Shown piece by piece: positions 8,374 to 17,107 of a stretch of DNA of 64,000 bases. How positions within the stretch are numbered: position 1 is the stretch's first letter; every line of letters starts with the position of its first letter. The DNA is from Winogradskya humida (GTDB lineage Bacteria; Actinomycetota; Actinomycetes; Mycobacteriales; Micromonosporaceae): assembly GCF_016862215.1 (NCBI RefSeq), contig NZ_BOMN01000041.1:62001-126000 (forward strand), in the 5' to 3' direction. The notes below the pieces were generated by a model. That model did not search any database, was not told the origin of the DNA, and saw only the letters and a program-made list of their open reading frames with translations. The position numbers and the translations under genes were made by a program.

Positions 8374-9427
8374 TGCGGGCTGCTCGGTAGAAGTCGCGCC
8401 AGTCGGGGCGTTCGCGGAGGACGGTTTCGAGGTATTCGCGCCAGACCACGGTGTCGGAGACGGGGTCCTTGATGACGGCGCCGACGATGCCCGAGGCGAG
8501 GTCGGCGGGTTGGAGGGTGCCGTCGCCGAAGTGGGCGGCGAGCGCGAGGCCGTTGGTGAGGACCGAGATGGCTTCCGCGGTGGACAGGGTGGCCGTGGGG
8601 GATTTGAGTTTGGTGCGGCCGTCCTCGGTCATGCCGCTGCGGAGCTCGCGGAAGACGGTGACGACGCGGCGGATCTCTTCGAGGGCGGCGGGGATCTCGG
8701 GGAGGTCGAGGGAGCGGCCCATCTGGGCGACGCGGCGGGCCACGATCTCGACCTCGTCGTCGGCGGAGGCGGGCATCGGGAGGACCACCGTGTTGAAGCG
8801 GCGGCGCAGGGCGCTGGAGAGCTCGTTGACGCCGCGGTCGCGGTCGTTGGCGGTGGCGATGAGGTTGAAGCCGCGCTGGGCCTGGATCTCGGTGTTGAGC
8901 TCGGGGACGGGCAGCGTCTTCTCGGACAGGACGGTGATCAGGGCGTCCTGGACGTCGGAGGGGACGCGGGTGAGCTCTTCGAGGCGGGCGATCGTGCCGG
9001 TCTGCATCGCGCGCATGATCGGGCTGGGGGTCAGCGCCGCCTCGGAAGGGCCTTCGGAGAGCAGGCGCGCGTAGTTCCAGCCGTAGCGGATGGACTCCTC
9101 GGCGGTGCCGGCCGTGCCCTGCACCAGCAGCGTGGAGTCGCCGCTGATGGCCGCGGCGAGGTGCTCGGACACCCAGGTCTTGGCGGTGCCGGGGACGCCG
9201 AGCAGCAGCAGGGCGCGATCGGTGACCAGGGTGGAGACGGCGACCTCCATGAGCCGGCGGGGGCCGACGTATTTCGGGCTGATCTTGGCGCCGTCGCCGA
9301 GCAGGTAGGTCACCACGGCTTGCGGGGAGAGCCGCCAGCCGGGCGGGCGGGGACGGTCGTCGGACGCGGCCAGCAGGGCCAGCTCGTCGGAATACTGGTC
9401 CTCGGCGTGCGGGCGCAGAGCGGTCAC
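8366..9427 (-). CDS. MoxR-type AAA+ ATPase
   Basis: A 353-residue AAA+ ATPase of the MoxR group. Walker A is GVPGTAKT (residues 77-84). The Walker B position reads IARLEELTR, with Glu150-Glu151 where Asp-Glu is usual. Sensor 1 is IATAND (Asn194) and arginine-finger candidates lie in ALRRRFN. MoxR ATPases act as chaperone-like remodelling machines for partner proteins, normally with a VWA partner, and one is encoded two genes downstream. The GTG start at 9427 overlaps the stop of the SWIM-DUF5691 gene (GTGA) and lies directly before the conserved N terminus; longer frames translate Arg/Pro-rich sequence antisense to that gene. Confidence 0.9.
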   Translation of the reverse strand: MTALRPHAEDQYSDELALLAASDDRPRPPGWRLSPQAVVTYLLGDGAKISPKYVGPRRLMEVAVSTLVTDRALLLLGVPGTAKTWVSEHLAAAISGDSTLLVQGTAGTAEESIRYGWNYARLLSEGPSEAALTPSPIMRAMQTGTIARLEELTRVPSDVQDALITVLSEKTLPVPELNTEIQAQRGFNLIATANDRDRGVNELSSALRRRFNTVVLPMPASADDEVEIVARRVAQMGRSLDLPEIPAALEEIRRVVTVFRELRSGMTEDGRTKLKSPTATLSTAEAISVLTNGLALAAHFGDGTLQPADLASGIVGAVIKDPVSDTVVWREYLETVLRERPDWRDFYRAARNA

Positions 9428-12252
9428 TCGAACTCCTGGAGCATCTCGTGGCGGAAGGTGAGGGTGCGGGCCAGCTCGGCCACCGGGCGAACCCGCGAGG
9501 GGTCGGCGGCGGCCTCGTCCAGCTGGACCGCGAGTTTGGACAGGTGGGGCGAGTAACGGGGTGGCATGGCGAGCGCCGCGGCCCGGCACAGCTCGGCGAG
9601 CTGCCAGCTGTGTTTGTCGGTGCGGGCGCGGTGGGCGATGGTCTCGATGACGGCTATGGCCAGCTCGTCGGGCCACGCGCCGGGGTGCACGGCGAGCAGC
9701 CGGTGGGCGAGGTGGTCCTCACGGCGCAGGAAGTCGGCGGCTATCCGGGCCAGCTCGGCGGGTGGGAGCAGCAGGTGCAGGTCCCAGCGGACGGCCTCAC
9801 GCAGGTTTTCGTCGCGTACCAGCTCGGTGGCCCATTCCGGGGCCTGCTGGACGATCGCGGCCTTCGCGAACCCGTGCAGCAGCGGCGTCTCCCAGTCGTG
9901 GCTGCGGGCCAGGGCGACCACCGCGGCAGGGCCCCGCCCGAAGGCAGATGTCCAGGTCGTCAGCGGTGCCCCGGCGATGACCTCTTCCAGTAACCAGGCC
10001 TGCACGCCGGTCCCACGCGCAGGCTGGGCCGCGAGCCCGTCGCGGCGTAGCTCCGGGGTCAGCTCGGCGGGCGGGACCACCACGAGCCGGTCGCCATGAA
10101 GGGTGACCGCCGCGAGGGCCCGCTCGGCCATCCGCCGGCCCAGCCCCGAACCGGGCAGGCGCTGCAGCAGCTCAAGAGCGGCCTCGCGGACCTCCTTGCG
10201 CCGATCGTCGAGCGCCGCGTCGAGGAATGTGTCGTCGTCGGTGGACAGCCCGTGTGCCAGCGCCGTGATGAACCGGGCACGGTCCTCGGCAGTCTCGGAT
10301 TTCCACGTGCCCCGGAGCATGGCCAGCGCGGCGCCCGGGTCGGTCCTCCGGAGCCGGGTGAGGTGCTCGAGGCGCTCTCCGGGCGTACCCGTGTCCCAGG
10401 TCAGGGGGTCGGACTCGCCCGGGGACTCGTCGCGCAACCAACGCCAGTCGGGCCGCATCGCGGCCAGCCATTGGCCGCGCCGGCCGCCCACCCGGCCGAT
10501 CGCGGGACGGATCACGCTGTTGCGCCGGCCCGCGTCGAGCAATGCGGGAAGCGTGTCGGGCGGCACGTGCCCGCCGTGGGAAGCGGCCGCGGCCAGCCAC
10601 TGGCTGAGCAGCTCCTGGGCCTGCTGGGTGCCGCCGGGCGTGCCGCCGTCGGAGAGCAGCCGCCGTAACCGGATGCCGGCCGCACCCGGGAGTGGACTGT
10701 CGGTTTCGGCGGGCGCGGGTGGCACGCCGGGCCGGTCGGTGGCGGCAGTGACGCCCGCCCGGGCGTAGATGAGGGCGGTCGCGGCCGCTTCCAGCAGCGA
10801 CAATCGGGAGACCGGCAGGGACCGGTCGCCGACATCGATACTGGCCGCCGCGAACGGGCGGCGGGCCGTGCCGACCAGCGCCGCGGCGAGCAGATCGGGC
10901 GGAAGCTCGGGGGAGCGAGCCACGCCCGCGCCCGGCATGGGCGGACCGGCCGGGATGAAACGGCCGTTGACCCAGGCGGCGAGGGGACGCAGGCCGCCGG
11001 GGGTCCACTCGCCGGCGACGGTCGCCGGGGCGCCGCCGGAGAACGCCAGCAGCCACCACGGCTCGCGGTAGCCGGCCGCGAGCGGCAGGGACGCACCGGA
11101 CGCATCGGTGAGGTGGCCATCGGCGCTGGGCACCACGGCCGCGAGCAGCATCGGGGCGTCGGTGCGCCAGGGCTCGGCGGCCACCACATCGGTCCACCCG
11201 GCCAGGGCCACGCCGATCCCGACCGCGCCCACCGGCTCCGGCAGGGGCCGCACGGGGCTGAGCCGGTCCTTGAGCAGGGCACGCAGCGGGACGGCGCCCG
11301 GATAGAAGCAGAGCTCGCCGTCGAAGGACGTGCCGGGAACCAGGTCGGCGGCGAGGGACTGGCCGGGCGCGGCGAACGACAGGTGCAGCGCGAAGCGGCC
11401 GGTGCCGGCGCCGAGCAGCCAGCTGCGCCGGGTGGTGATCGTGCCGTCGTCGCTGTCGTGCTGACCGAGCACCTGCCAGTGATCGCGGACCGCCTCCCCG
11501 GCGAGCACCTCCTCGGTCGGGACCACAAAACCGATCCGGGACCGGACCGTGGCGGCCAGCGCGGGGGAGAGCTCGTCGAGCCGGTCGTGCCCGTCGACCA
11601 GCAACCGGAGCATCGCCAGGTCACCGAGCAGCCGGTCACCCCAGTGCGGCCCGATGCCCGCGACGCTGCCGAGGCGGCGCACCGCGGACGCGGCGCCCGG
11701 GGCCTGCGCGTCGACGAGGCGCGCGGCCATCGTCTCGTAGGGCTGGTGACCGGCGCGCTCGGCGGTGGCGAGCCCCTGTTGCACCTGGTCGTCCAGCCAG
11801 CGGCTCAGCTCGGCCATGCCACCGGCGACCCGCTCGGCGCGCTGCTGGGCCCGTTTCTCCGCGGCGGCGGGATCGGCGCTGCCGGTCGCTCTGGGGGCGG
11901 CTGCTCTGGCAGCCCGTGCCGACCGGCTCGCTTGCCACTCGGCGACAAAGGCGGGAGCCTCGGCGGACTCCTCGATCGTCGCGCCCCCGGCCCAGACCAG
12001 CAGCAGCCCGAGCGCGTGTTTGCACGGAAACTTGCGGCTCGGGCAGGAACACTTGTAGGCGGGACCGGAAAGATCGACACAGACCTGGTAGGGATTGCTG
12101 CCGCTGCCCTTGCACAGGCCCCAGAGCACGTCGTCGAGCAGGCCGGACCCCTGCCACTTGGCAGGTGTGCCGACGCCCCGGGCGCCCTTCAGCGAGCTGG
12201 CATCGGGGGCGACGGCGTCGACCTGAGCGGGGGTCCATCGTTCAACGGGCAC
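9424..12252 (-). CDS. SWIM zinc finger - DUF5691 fusion protein
   Basis: A 942-residue soluble protein and first gene of the cassette. A SWIM zinc finger follows the N terminus: Cys68, Cys70, Cys77 and His79 in CSCPSRKFPCKH, the CxCxnCxH pattern of nucleic-acid or protein-binding SWIM domains. Residues about 450-942 match DUF5691-type features: LVGTARRPF, then LLDAGRRNSVIRP, GRRGQWLAAMRPDW and a helical-repeat tail. In related actinomycetes I recall SWIM and DUF5691 as separate neighbouring genes, so this looks like a fusion. The GTG at 12252 is favoured because a TACTGT -10 lies 7 bases upstream and longer frames overlap the divergent gene. Confidence 0.82.
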   Translation of the reverse strand: MPVERWTPAQVDAVAPDASSLKGARGVGTPAKWQGSGLLDDVLWGLCKGSGSNPYQVCVDLSGPAYKCSCPSRKFPCKHALGLLLVWAGGATIEESAEAPAFVAEWQASRSARAARAAAPRATGSADPAAAEKRAQQRAERVAGGMAELSRWLDDQVQQGLATAERAGHQPYETMAARLVDAQAPGAASAVRRLGSVAGIGPHWGDRLLGDLAMLRLLVDGHDRLDELSPALAATVRSRIGFVVPTEEVLAGEAVRDHWQVLGQHDSDDGTITTRRSWLLGAGTGRFALHLSFAAPGQSLAADLVPGTSFDGELCFYPGAVPLRALLKDRLSPVRPLPEPVGAVGIGVALAGWTDVVAAEPWRTDAPMLLAAVVPSADGHLTDASGASLPLAAGYREPWWLLAFSGGAPATVAGEWTPGGLRPLAAWVNGRFIPAGPPMPGAGVARSPELPPDLLAAALVGTARRPFAAASIDVGDRSLPVSRLSLLEAAATALIYARAGVTAATDRPGVPPAPAETDSPLPGAAGIRLRRLLSDGGTPGGTQQAQELLSQWLAAAASHGGHVPPDTLPALLDAGRRNSVIRPAIGRVGGRRGQWLAAMRPDWRWLRDESPGESDPLTWDTGTPGERLEHLTRLRRTDPGAALAMLRGTWKSETAEDRARFITALAHGLSTDDDTFLDAALDDRRKEVREAALELLQRLPGSGLGRRMAERALAAVTLHGDRLVVVPPAELTPELRRDGLAAQPARGTGVQAWLLEEVIAGAPLTTWTSAFGRGPAAVVALARSHDWETPLLHGFAKAAIVQQAPEWATELVRDENLREAVRWDLHLLLPPAELARIAADFLRREDHLAHRLLAVHPGAWPDELAIAVIETIAHRARTDKHSWQLAELCRAAALAMPPRYSPHLSKLAVQLDEAAADPSRVRPVAELARTLTFRHEMLQEFE

Positions 12253-12259
12253 GGAGAGG

Positions 12260-12265
12260 ACAGTA
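12260..12265 (-). promoter_or_regulatory. Leaderless-type -10 for the SWIM/MoxR/DUF5682/VWA cassette
   Basis: On the minus strand TACTGT (TANNNT) lies 7 bases before the GTG at 12252, with no purine-rich ribosome site. It would drive the whole overlapping cassette. The divergent reductase gene starts only 49 bases away at 12302. Confidence 0.4.
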
Positions 12266-12301
12266 GGAGCGGGGTACGACAATTTCGCGGAGGTACGGCG
12301 G

Positions 12302-12946
12302 ATGAAAGTGATCGTTTTCGGGGCGTCCGGCATGGTCGGCCAGGGCGTACTGCGGGAGAGCCTGCTGGCCGACGACGTCGAGGAAGTTCTGGTGATCGGC
12401 CGGCGCGCTCTGGGCGTACACCACCCGAAGTTGACCGAAGTCACCGTGACCGACCTCGGTGATCTTGCGCCGCTCGAAGATCGGCTCGACGGCTACGACG
12501 CGTGTTTCTACTGCCTGGGGATCTCGTCCTCGGGCGTGAGCGAGCAGCAGTACACCAGGATCTCCTACGACTATCCCGTTGCCGCCGCCCGCATCCTGGC
12601 AAAACACAACCCCGAGATGGCCTTTGTGTACGTCTCCGGCGCGGGCACCGACGTCGACGGCCGCGCCAGCTGGGCCAGGATCAAGGGCCGGACCGAGGTC
12701 GAGATCATCAAAATCTTCCCCCATGGGTACGCGTTCCGCCCCGGATTGATCCAGCCGACCTACGGCGCCCAGTCGAAGACCCGCAGCTACCGGCTCCTCT
12801 ACACGCTCATGGCCCCGGTCATGCCGCTGCTGGTCCGCTACGTACCGAAATACACGACAACGACCGACCGGCTGGGGCGCGCGATGTTGCGAGCCGCACG
12901 CCTCGGCTTCCCGGACCACGTCGTGGAGAACGCCGACCTGCGCTGA
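12302..12946 (+). CDS. NAD(P)-binding Rossmann-fold protein (atypical SDR)
   Basis: A 214-residue atypical short-chain dehydrogenase-like protein. The nucleotide-binding motif is VFGASGMVGQG (residues 5-15), followed by IGRR, where the paired Arg suggests NADPH preference. YVSGAGTD and GRTEVE correspond to the catalytic strand and a degenerate active-site region; the canonical YxxxK is not evident. It is similar in size to YwnB/HTATIP2-like proteins, whose substrates are mostly unknown. A GGAGG ribosome site precedes the ATG by 8 bases. It ends one base before the convergent hydroquinone reductase gene. Confidence 0.82.
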   Translation: MKVIVFGASGMVGQGVLRESLLADDVEEVLVIGRRALGVHHPKLTEVTVTDLGDLAPLEDRLDGYDACFYCLGISSSGVSEQQYTRISYDYPVAAARILAKHNPEMAFVYVSGAGTDVDGRASWARIKGRTEVEIIKIFPHGYAFRPGLIQPTYGAQSKTRSYRLLYTLMAPVMPLLVRYVPKYTTTTDRLGRAMLRAARLGFPDHVVENADLR

Positions 12947-13954
12947 TCAGGCCCGGGCACCGTGCTCCGCGGGCACAACCTCGGCGGGTACGGGCGGGGG
13001 CGGCGGGGTGCCGTCGCCGAACGGCCGCCCACCCAGTTTCTCCCGGCCGTGCTCGGTGAGCCAGTTCGCGAGATCCGGCCCGGCCGGCACGATCCCGGTC
13101 GGATTGATGTCGCGCTGCACCTCGTAATAGTGCTTCTTGATGTGCACAAAATCGATGGTGTCCCCGAATCCGGGCGTCTGGAACAGATCCCGCGCGTACG
13201 CCCAGAGCACCGGCATCTCCGACAGTTTCGACCGGTTGCACTTGAAGTGGCTGTGATACACGGGATCGAAGCGCGCCAGGGTCGTGAAAAGGCGCACGTC
13301 CGCCTCGGTGATCGTGTCGCCGACAAGGTATCGCTGCTCTGTGAGCAGTTCGGACAGGCCGTCAAGCCGATCGAAGAGCCGGTGGTACGCCTTCTCGTAC
13401 GCCTCCTGCGACCCCGCGAACCCGGCCCGGTAGACCCCGTTGTTGACGTCCGCGAACACGAACCGGTTCACCTTGTCGATCTGCTCCCGCAACGCCTCCG
13501 GATAGAGCTCCGGGGCACCCTCGCGGTGATACTGCCGCCATTCCGAGGACAGGTCGAGGGTGATCTGCGCGAAGTCGTTCGTCACCACCTGCCCGGTCGG
13601 AATGTCGACCATCGCCGGCACGGTGATGCCCTTGTCGTAATCCGGGAAGCGCTTGAAGAACGCCTCCTGCAACCGTTCGATGCCGAGCACGGGATCCTTC
13701 GCCCCGGGATCCAGGTCGAACGTCCAGCTCCGCTCGTCATGGGTCGGCCCGGCGATCCCCATCGACAGCACCTCTTCGAGCCCCAGCAGCCGCCGCACGA
13801 TGATTGCCCGGTTGGCCCACGGGCACGCGCGGCTCACGATCAGCCGGTACCGCCCGGGCTCGACGGGGTATCCGTCCCGCCCGTCGGCGGTGATCCGGGT
13901 GGCGATGTAACGCTGGTCACGGGTGAACTCACCGGCTGTTGACACGTAAGGCAT
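12947..13954 (-). CDS. Glutathionyl-hydroquinone reductase-like (ECM4/YqjG family)
   Basis: A 335-residue GST-fold protein of the Xi class. The catalytic Cys44 sits in RACPWANRA, the CPWA motif typical of S-glutathionyl-hydroquinone reductases, and the C-terminal GST helical domain contains RYLVGDTITEADVRLF. The enzyme reduces glutathionyl- or, in actinomycetes, probably mycothiol-conjugated quinones; the thiol partner is inferred because most actinomycetes lack glutathione. The ATG at 13954 starts right before the conserved MPYVSTAGEFTR; the upstream in-frame region has no family similarity. The Pro-rich loop PPPPPVPAE near the C terminus is an addition. Confidence 0.86.
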   Translation of the reverse strand: MPYVSTAGEFTRDQRYIATRITADGRDGYPVEPGRYRLIVSRACPWANRAIIVRRLLGLEEVLSMGIAGPTHDERSWTFDLDPGAKDPVLGIERLQEAFFKRFPDYDKGITVPAMVDIPTGQVVTNDFAQITLDLSSEWRQYHREGAPELYPEALREQIDKVNRFVFADVNNGVYRAGFAGSQEAYEKAYHRLFDRLDGLSELLTEQRYLVGDTITEADVRLFTTLARFDPVYHSHFKCNRSKLSEMPVLWAYARDLFQTPGFGDTIDFVHIKKHYYEVQRDINPTGIVPAGPDLANWLTEHGREKLGGRPFGDGTPPPPPVPAEVVPAEHGARA

Positions 13955-14035
13955 TCCCCCATCTTGCTCCCCGAGCCCGCGTCGTAGATCCTCGCTCCGC
14001 GTGCTGATCACGACACTTTCTGGCAGGGTTGTTTG

Positions 14036-15136
14036 ATGGCTGCCAAAATCAGTTCGTATTTATCCCATTGGACGACGTACGTCCCAGTGGTCGCTGTGGC
14101 GACCCTCATCCTCACCTGGGGCCGCGACCTTCCGCCCCCGCTGGTGATCATCAGCGCCCTGTTTCTCGCCGGTGCCGTGCTGGCCGCCGTGCACCACGCC
14201 GAGGTCGTCGCGCACCGCGTCGGTGAACCGTTCGGCTCGCTGGTGCTCGCGGTCGCCGTCACGATCATCGAGGTCGCACTCATCGTCACGCTGATGATCA
14301 GCGGCGGTGAGAAGACCCAGGCACTGGCCCGCGACACCGTCTTCGCCGCCGTGATGATCACCTGTAACGGCATTCTCGGCCTGTCCCTGCTGGTCGGAGC
14401 GTTGCGCCGGCGGGTCGCGGTGTTCAACCCCGAAGGCACCGGCGGCGCCCTGGCCGCGGTCGCCACGATCGCCGCACTCAGCCTGGTCCTGCCGAGCTTC
14501 ACCACGAGCCGGCCCGGCCCGCAGTTCTCGCCCGCCCAGCTCGGCTTCGCCGCCGTCGCCTCTCTCGGGCTCTACCTGCTGTTCGTCCTGGTCCAGACCC
14601 GCCGGCACCGCGACTACTTCCTGCCGATCACCACGGCCGGCAAAGTCATCGATGCCGAGGAACACCTCGAACCACCCTCGACCCGCGCCGCGCAGGTCAG
14701 CCTCGGCCTGCTCCTGGTCGCGCTGATCGCCGTCGTCGGCCTGGCCAAGGGCGTCTCCCCGGCGATCGAGGACGCCGTCGCCGGCGCCGGCCTGCCGCAG
14801 GCCGTGGTCGGTGTGGTGATCGCGCTGCTGGTGCTGCTCCCGGAAACGATCGCCGCCGTCCGCGCCGCCGCCCGCGACCGCATCCAGACCAGCCTCAACC
14901 TGGCCCTCGGCTCCGCCATGGCCAGCATCGGCCTGACCATCCCGGCAATCGCCATCGCCATGATCTGGCTGGACGGCCCGCTCCTGCTCGGCCTCGGCGG
15001 CACCCAGATGGTCCTGCTCGCGCTGACCGTGGCGGTCGGCACGCTCACGGTGGTCCCCGGCCGCGCCAACGTCCTGCAAGGAGGAATCCACTTGGGGTTG
15101 CTGGCCGTCTTCCTGTTCCTAGCAGCTAGTCCTTAG
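14036..15136 (+). CDS. Ca2+/H+ antiporter (ChaA/CaCA family)
   Basis: A 366-residue integral membrane protein with about eleven hydrophobic segments and the two family alpha-repeats: HHAEVVAHRVGEPFGSLVLA with the Glu-rich follow-on VTIIEVAL, and LLPETIAAVRAAARDRI followed by SLNLALGSAMASIGLT. These are hallmarks of ChaA-type sodium- or calcium/proton exchangers, in which the paired acidic residues bind cation. It should export Ca2+ or Na+ in exchange for protons. The ATG at 14036 follows an AGGG ribosome site; the TTG at 14033 is less likely. It faces the LytR_C gene across a hairpin terminator. Confidence 0.88.
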   Translation: MAAKISSYLSHWTTYVPVVAVATLILTWGRDLPPPLVIISALFLAGAVLAAVHHAEVVAHRVGEPFGSLVLAVAVTIIEVALIVTLMISGGEKTQALARDTVFAAVMITCNGILGLSLLVGALRRRVAVFNPEGTGGALAAVATIAALSLVLPSFTTSRPGPQFSPAQLGFAAVASLGLYLLFVLVQTRRHRDYFLPITTAGKVIDAEEHLEPPSTRAAQVSLGLLLVALIAVVGLAKGVSPAIEDAVAGAGLPQAVVGVVIALLVLLPETIAAVRAAARDRIQTSLNLALGSAMASIGLTIPAIAIAMIWLDGPLLLGLGGTQMVLLALTVAVGTLTVVPGRANVLQGGIHLGLLAVFLFLAASP

Positions 15137-15164
15137 GACAAGGCCCGCCAGTCTCTAGAAACGG

Positions 15165-15200
15165 CTCAGCCCGGCCCCTTCCAACCGGGGGCCGGGCCGA
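15165..15200. terminator. Bidirectional hairpin between chaA-like and LytR_C genes
   Basis: CTCAGCCCGGCCCC at 15165-15178 pairs with GGGGCCGGGCCGAG at 15187-15200 with one mismatch and an 8-base loop. GAAAA follows on the plus side. It lies between two convergent stops, so it can serve both. Confidence 0.7.
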
Positions 15201-15208
15201 GAAAAGGC

Positions 15209-15751
15209 CTACTTGGCGGCCTGGAGCTGGTCGTGGGGGGCGGCGCAGGCGCCGGGTGGGACGACCGGGCTGCCGAGGATCGAGAGGGACTGGTTGACCT
15301 CGGTCGGGGTGGCGAGTTGGCGGTACAGGGTGCCGACGACCAGGTTGACCGTGGCGTCCGTACGCTTCGGGTCGTATTCGGCTTTTGATTCGTTGAGGAA
15401 GAATGCCTGGATCAGCCAGGCCGAGGACAGGCCTTTCGGGCCGTACTGGACGAGCGCGACGCCGGTGAAGCGCTTCTTGCTCTCCGCGGGCTTCTGGGTC
15501 GTGAAGCCGCGGTTCTTCATGTCCTGTGTGAGAGCGGCAGCGAGCCCCGGCCGCCCCGTGCCGTTGAGCACCTTCACCGTGACGTCGGACGTGCCGCGGG
15601 GAAGGGTGGCATTGACCATGACGGCGCCCTTGCAGGCGTCGGCGACCGGTCCGTTCTGGGTGTCCTTCGTGACGGCGACGATGACGACGACGAGCGCGGA
15701 CACCACCAGCACACCGAGCACGATGAACGCTCGGACGCGCGTAAGACTCAT
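15209..15751 (-). CDS. Membrane-anchored LytR C-terminal domain protein
   Basis: A 180-residue protein with one N-terminal membrane helix (residues 8-27, FIVLGVLVVSALVVVIVAV) and an extracytoplasmic LytR_C-type domain. The domain shows VTVKVLNGTGRPGLAAALTQDMKNRGF, the usual strand-NGT-helix pattern. Domains of this type accompany LCP cell-wall ligases but lack ligase activity alone; the role is unclear. The start at 15751 follows a GGAGTG ribosome site. It is a single gene between terminators. Confidence 0.8.
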   Translation of the reverse strand: MSLTRVRAFIVLGVLVVSALVVVIVAVTKDTQNGPVADACKGAVMVNATLPRGTSDVTVKVLNGTGRPGLAAALTQDMKNRGFTTQKPAESKKRFTGVALVQYGPKGLSSAWLIQAFFLNESKAEYDPKRTDATVNLVVGTLYRQLATPTEVNQSLSILGSPVVPPGACAAPHDQLQAAK

Positions 15752-15831
15752 CTTGTTCACTCCGGGGGAATCGACCGGGCACAGCGCCGGTACCGGCGAC
15801 GCTAACAAGCGCCACCAAATCGATCCCCGTC

Positions 15832-16875
15832 TCAGGCTGAGCGACGGGTGACCAGGGTGGGTTCGTAGATGACCGCGGAGACCCGCATGCCGGGGTCCTC
15901 GATCCGGGCGAGCAGGAGTTTTGCCGCCTCGGCTGCCATGTCCTCGAGGGGGTGGCGGATGGTGGTCAGGGGTGGGCTGGCCGAGGTTGCCGCGCTGCTG
16001 TCGTCAAAGCCGACCAGGGACACGTCGGCAGGGACGTCGCGGCCGGCTTCGCGCAGGGCGAGCAGGGCGCCGAGGGCCATGACGTCGTTGGCGACGAAGA
16101 CGCCGTCGAGGGCAGGGTTCTCGGCGAGAAGCGTGCGCATGGCTGCCTCGCCGCTCTCCTGGGTGAAGTTGCCGGCGGCGACCGGGACCCAGCCGTGGCC
16201 GTGGCGGGCCATGGCGTTGCGGAAGCCCGTGGTGCGGTCGTTGCTGGCGGGGACCTCGGGTGGGCCGGCGATCATGACGATCGTGTGGCGGCCCGTGGCG
16301 ACGAGGTGGTCGGCGGCCAGGGCGGCGCCGCTGTCGTTGGCCAGGTCGACGTAGTTGATGGGGACCGGGTCGGCGGGGCGGCCGATCATCACCGCGGGGA
16401 CGCCGGCGTCGGTGAGCATGCGGGGCAGGGGGTCGCGGCCGGGTAGCGACAGGACGATCGCGCCGTCCGCCTGGCCGTGGCGCAGGTCGCCGACGAGGCG
16501 GGTGCGCTGGTCCTCGGTGCCGGCGATCTGCAGGGCGAGCTGGATGCCGGCGGTGCGCAGGACGCTCATGAGGCCGCCGACGACCCGGCCGAAGTAGGGG
16601 TCGGCGAAGAAGCGCCCCATGAACGGGTCGTCGTCGTGCGCCTCGGAGTCGGAGACGACCAGGGCCACCGTGCCGGTGCGCCGGGTGACCAGGGAACGGG
16701 CGAGGCGGTTGGGGACGTAGCCGGTGCGGCCCACGGCGTCCCAGACGAGCTCGTGCAGCTGCGGGTCGACGTTGCGGATGCCGTTGACGACCCGGGACAC
16801 AGTCGCGCGGGAGACGCCGGCGACCCGGGCGACGTCCTCCAGGGTCGGGAGGCGTTCGACGCGCCCGGTCTGCAT
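15832..16875 (-). CDS. LacI-family regulator of the glycan locus (CebR-like)
   Basis: A 347-residue LacI/GalR repressor. The helix-turn-helix is TLEDVARVAGVSRATVSRVV (near residues 11-30), the hinge is NRLARSLVTRR, and a periplasmic-binding-protein-like sensor domain follows with typical FVANDVMALGAL and SLVGFDDS segments. The ATG at 16875 begins 7 bases after a TATAAA -10, so the message is probably leaderless. A perfect palindrome at 16898-16911 lies in its promoter, and near-identical sites precede the two secreted CBM32 genes. This points to autoregulation plus repression of those genes, with a sugar from a beta-glucan-like polymer as probable inducer (inference from the targets). Confidence 0.88.
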   Translation of the reverse strand: MQTGRVERLPTLEDVARVAGVSRATVSRVVNGIRNVDPQLHELVWDAVGRTGYVPNRLARSLVTRRTGTVALVVSDSEAHDDDPFMGRFFADPYFGRVVGGLMSVLRTAGIQLALQIAGTEDQRTRLVGDLRHGQADGAIVLSLPGRDPLPRMLTDAGVPAVMIGRPADPVPINYVDLANDSGAALAADHLVATGRHTIVMIAGPPEVPASNDRTTGFRNAMARHGHGWVPVAAGNFTQESGEAAMRTLLAENPALDGVFVANDVMALGALLALREAGRDVPADVSLVGFDDSSAATSASPPLTTIRHPLEDMAAEAAKLLLARIEDPGMRVSAVIYEPTLVTRRSA

Positions 16876-16882
16876 ACCAGAC

Positions 16883-16888
16883 TTTATA
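16883..16888 (-). promoter_or_regulatory. -10 element of the LacI-type regulator gene
   Basis: TATAAA on the minus strand lies 7 bases before the ATG at 16875, the leaderless arrangement. The -35 position falls about 16906-16911, inside the palindromic operator. Confidence 0.55.
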
Positions 16889-16897
16889 GCACACCCC

Positions 16898-16911
16898 GGA
16901 GAGCGCTCTCC
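16898..16911. promoter_or_regulatory. LacI/CebR-like operator 1 (autoregulatory)
   Basis: GGAGAGCGCTCTCC is a perfect 14-base palindrome with the central CG of LacI-family operators and resembles the CebR box (TGGGAGCGCTCCCA). It covers the -35/spacer region of the regulator's own promoter. Confidence 0.8.
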
Positions 16912-16979
16912 GAAACAAGCCGACGAGAGGCCGGCGAGTCGCCGTGGAGGCCGGGAAGTTCCGGAACCTGAGCGAGATA

Positions 16980-17008
16980 TTGACGTACGTGCAATCGGGG
17001 CGTAACAC
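16980..17008 (+). promoter_or_regulatory. Sigma-70-type promoter of the CBM32-DUF1996 gene
   Basis: TTGACG at 16980-16985, a 17-base spacer and TAACAC at 17003-17008. The operator at 17012-17025 lies just downstream, over the probable transcription start. Confidence 0.65.
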
Positions 17009-17011
17009 TTC

Positions 17012-17025
17012 GGAAAGCGCTCTCC
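17012..17025. promoter_or_regulatory. LacI/CebR-like operator 2
   Basis: GGAAAGCGCTCTCC differs from the perfect palindrome at 16898 by one base. It sits 4 bases after the -10 of the CBM32-DUF1996 promoter, a steric block position. Confidence 0.78.
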
Positions 17026-17107
17026 AAAGCTTCCCAAGCCGGACCCCGAACCCGGCCCGGAAGCGACCCCTCCCGTGCACCGCGCGGGAAAATCCCCGGG
17101 AGATCCC

